Source: an uncultured Eubacteriales bacterium | GTDB lineage: Bacteria; Bacillota; Clostridia; Lachnospirales; Lachnospiraceae | DNA length: 64,000 nt | NCBI GenBank assembly: GCA_900319355.1 | Contig: ONOC01000003.1 | Location: 18,357 to 82,356 of the forward strand | Direction of reading: 5' to 3' | Shown: piece after piece, positions 62,035 to 64,000 of the stretch | Layout: each line of letters opens with the position of its first letter | Position numbering within the stretch: position 1 is the first letter of the stretch | Translations under genes and position numbers: made by a program | Notes under the pieces: generated by a model | Told to the model about the DNA's origin: nothing | The model's database searches: none | What the model saw: the letters and a program-made list of their open reading frames with translations, nothing else

Positions 62035-63156
62035 TCAGAGGATATCGTTCCGTCTGATGTATCCGGGATGATCCGGTGTGCCGATGAGACTGCTGGTGTG
62101 AATGACCTGTGCCCATTTGTCGACAACCTGATACTCAACGCTGACGTTCTTTCCGATCTTAGAATAAGCCAGGACAACACTGTTCTTTACAACAGCACCC
62201 TCTTCGATGGTTACACCACGGCCGATGACGGAATTTTCCACATGGCCGCGGATCGTGCAGCCGTTGGAGATCAGGGAATTTCTTGCACTTCCGGTCTCGA
62301 AATAATTGGTCGGCGCAGAATCCGTGGTTACGGTGTAGATCGGCCATGCCGGGTTGAACAGGCTGTGCGCATCATCCAGATTGAGCATATCCATGTTCGC
62401 ATCATAGTAGCTCTTGAAATCGGAGCAGGTGGCGATATAGCCCTTGTGCATCATGCCGCGCACATCGTAGTCGCCGCTGCGGCAGGCCTGATCGATGGTC
62501 TGCGCCATGGTGTAAACGGAGGAGAACTTCATTGATTTCTCGATCAGCTCAATGAACAGATCCTTCTTCATCACATAGGTATTCAGTGAGATGTTGCGGC
62601 TCTGTGCCGTTCCGCGGTTCTTCTCCACGGCCAGCACACCCTTCTGACGGTTCAGCGTCAGCGTGTTGCAGTTCAGGAAATGATCCTTCGCGTTGTTTAC
62701 ATGCTGATAGAGGATCGTGATATCGGCTCCGCTTTCCATATGCTGTTTCAGCACATCGTTGTAGTTCTGTGTGTACAGCATATAGCTCGGCGCAAGGATC
62801 ACATAGGTGTTGGATACTCTCGCAATAATGTCAAGGTTCTGCGCATAGGCGGCGACATCCGTGTTGTAGATATCGTTCGCCGTATTTCTGTCGGAAAACA
62901 GTACCTGAAGCTTGCCCTTCTTGGAGTTGATATTGAAGGCATTTTCGTTGCTTAAGTGCTCGGCCAGTGAACGCGGATTCTCACGTACATAAACCTGGAT
63001 GCGGTCAATGCCGCTGTTGCTCATGTTGGAGAGCGGAAAATCGATGACACGGTAGCGTCCGGCGAAGGAAAAAGCGCCCATCGGACGGTAATCCTGCAGT
63101 CCCTGCACGCGCAGACGGTTTGCTGAAGAAGAAATGATACCTAATGCGTCACACAT
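62035..63156 (-). CDS. glgD: GlgD subunit of ADP-glucose pyrophosphorylase
   Basis: A 373-residue non-catalytic or regulatory partner of GlgC in Firmicute glycogen synthesis. It starts MCDALGIISSSANRLRVQGL where GlgC would have the nucleotide loop, then YRPMGAFSFAGRYRVIDFPL and NMSNSGIDRIQVYVRENP. The pyrophosphorylase Arg-rich loop is degenerate, as usual in GlgD. The C-terminal left-handed beta-helix has SLISNGCTIRGHVENSVIG and VVKNSVVLAYSKIGKNV. The ATG follows the glgC stop by one base, with AAGGAGG inside the end of glgC. It converges on the AEC transporter with a shared terminator. Confidence 0.94.
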   Translation of the reverse strand: MCDALGIISSSANRLRVQGLQDYRPMGAFSFAGRYRVIDFPLSNMSNSGIDRIQVYVRENPRSLAEHLSNENAFNINSKKGKLQVLFSDRNTANDIYNTDVAAYAQNLDIIARVSNTYVILAPSYMLYTQNYNDVLKQHMESGADITILYQHVNNAKDHFLNCNTLTLNRQKGVLAVEKNRGTAQSRNISLNTYVMKKDLFIELIEKSMKFSSVYTMAQTIDQACRSGDYDVRGMMHKGYIATCSDFKSYYDANMDMLNLDDAHSLFNPAWPIYTVTTDSAPTNYFETGSARNSLISNGCTIRGHVENSVIGRGVTIEEGAVVKNSVVLAYSKIGKNVSVEYQVVDKWAQVIHTSSLIGTPDHPGYIRRNDIL

Positions 63157-63157
63157 A

Positions 63158-64000
63158 TTATTCTTCCTCCTTTCCCTTAACGTTGGCAGCTACCAGAAGA
63201 ATGTTCTCACTGTCAGCCTGTCCGACCTTTACGCCGGAACCGATTCTGATATTGTCAGCGACAAGCGCGCGTGTGACGGTCGAACCACTGCAGACTTTTG
63301 AGCCGGGCATCAGGACAGAGTCGATGACTTTTGCGCCGGGCTCTACCACTGCACCGGTAAAAATCACCGAATTGGTGACCTCACCTTCGATGATGCATCC
63401 CTGCGTGATATAAGCGCGGTTAACTTTTGCTTCCGGACCGATGTACTGAGGCAGTCCGCCGGTATCCTCGGTGTAAATTTTCCATTTGCTGTCTGAAAGG
63501 TTCAGACCCGATTTCTCGTTGAGCAGGTCCATATTGGCTTCCCACAGAGAATCGATGGTGCCTACATCCTTCCAGTATCCCTCAAACTTGTATGCCCAGA
63601 GGCTTTTGTCGTCCCGGAGCATGGTGGGGATGATGTCCTTGCCGAAATCATGGCTGGAATCGGGGTTCTTTACATCGGAGACAAGAAGTCGGCGCAGTGT
63701 CTTCCAGTTGAAGATGTAGATGCCCATGGATGCCAGATTGCTCTTCGGTTTCGCGGGCTTCTCCTCGAATTCCACGATTTTGCCCTCTGCATCAGTGTTC
63801 ATGATACCGAAGCGGCTGGCTTCCTTCATCGGGACAGGGATGACGGCGATCGTCGCATCTGCTTTGTGTTCCCTGTGGAAGGCGAGCATTTTGGAATAAT
63901 CCATCTTGTAGATATGGTCTCCGGAGAGGATCAGGAGATACTCCGGATCATAATTGTCTATAAAATCAATGTTCTGCGAGATCGCATCTGCCGTGCCGCG
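63158..64000 (-). CDS. glgC: Glucose-1-phosphate adenylyltransferase (partial)
   Basis: Makes ADP-glucose for glycogen synthesis. About 280 residues of the C-terminal part are in the window; the start lies beyond base 64000. Reading the minus strand from the right edge gives [14 protein letters not shown] and [19 protein letters not shown], both conserved in Glg[21 protein letters not shown] and [20 protein letters not shown] follow, then the beta-helix repeats [20 protein letters not shown] and [12 protein letters not shown]. The stop is one base before glgD. Together with glgB and the GH13 enzyme it defines glycogen metabolism. Confidence 0.95.
   Translation of the reverse strand, partial: RGTADAISQNIDFIDNYDPEYLLILSGDHIYKMDYSKMLAFHREHKADATIAVIPVPMKEASRFGIMNTDAEGKIVEFEEKPAKPKSNLASMGIYIFNWKTLRRLLVSDVKNPDSSHDFGKDIIPTMLRDDKSLWAYKFEGYWKDVGTIDSLWEANMDLLNEKSGLNLSDSKWKIYTEDTGGLPQYIGPEAKVNRAYITQGCIIEGEVTNSVIFTGAVVEPGAKVIDSVLMPGSKVCSGSTVTRALVADNIRIGSGVKVGQADSENILLVAANVKGKEEE

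Overview
The window looks like chromosomal DNA from a monoderm Clostridia member, most likely Lachnospiraceae. Base composition is moderately G+C-rich by eye, Shine-Dalgarno sites are strong (AGGAGG type), and the gene set fits: Flp-type Tad pilus genes without an outer-membrane secretin, split ADP-glucose pyrophosphorylase (glgC/glgD), a YesM/YesN two-component pair, an LTA-synthase-like sulfatase, CIRCE-controlled hsp20, and IS66 remnants. No tRNA, rRNA, CRISPR array or intact mobile element was found. The species cannot be fixed from sequence reading alone.

Layout. 1-8.4 kb: end of prfB, then hom, metG, a TatD nuclease, a GH13 enzyme and glgB, bracketed by two inverted copies of a structured repeat with terminal inverted repeats. 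8.7-9.5 kb: a TraX-like membrane protein. 9.8-19.8 kb: a ten-gene Tad/Flp pilus operon (tadZ, tadA, tadB, tadC, flp pilin, DUF5702-like, TadE-like, prepilin peptidase, TadE-like, DUF6382/FHA). 19.9-27 kb: murG, a beta-CASP metallo-hydrolase, mtnN, a small conserved protein and a YbhJ-like aconitase-family hydratase. 27-27.7 kb: an A+T-rich island with a strong promoter and a 16-codon ORF. 27.8-34 kb: a large exported protein, asnS, rubredoxin, an inositol-phosphatase-family enzyme and a eukaryote-type HisA. 34.1-42.8 kb: YesM/YesN divergent from a complete sugar ABC importer. 43-54.9 kb: thrH, a flavoprotein, a YkgJ protein, dnaJ-like and hsp20 heat-shock genes, a PHP phosphoesterase, plsY, a laccase-domain protein, an aminotransferase, purC and a HAD phosphatase. 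55-64 kb: LTA-synthase-like protein, a small membrane protein, a PTS IIC protein with a long structured leader, a fused membrane/spermidine-synthase-like protein, an AEC transporter, and glgD/glgC.

How the genes fit together. glgC/glgD and glgB, with the GH13 enzyme, give most of glycogen synthesis and turnover. hom and thrH could together supply phosphohomoserine for threonine. The Tad operon should build a thin type IVb pilus at a single membrane. YesMN probably senses the ligand imported by the adjacent ABC system.

The most interesting items are: the ~355-nt leader of the PTS IIC gene, which has nested stems whose wobble pairs fit only the minus strand; the inverted structured repeat pair; at least seven unrelated short tandem repeats that all sit at the 3' ends of genes; and unusual Tad proteins (a TadC with an inserted extracytoplasmic Ig-like domain, a TadE with two Cys/His modules, and an FHA domain split by a repeat tract).
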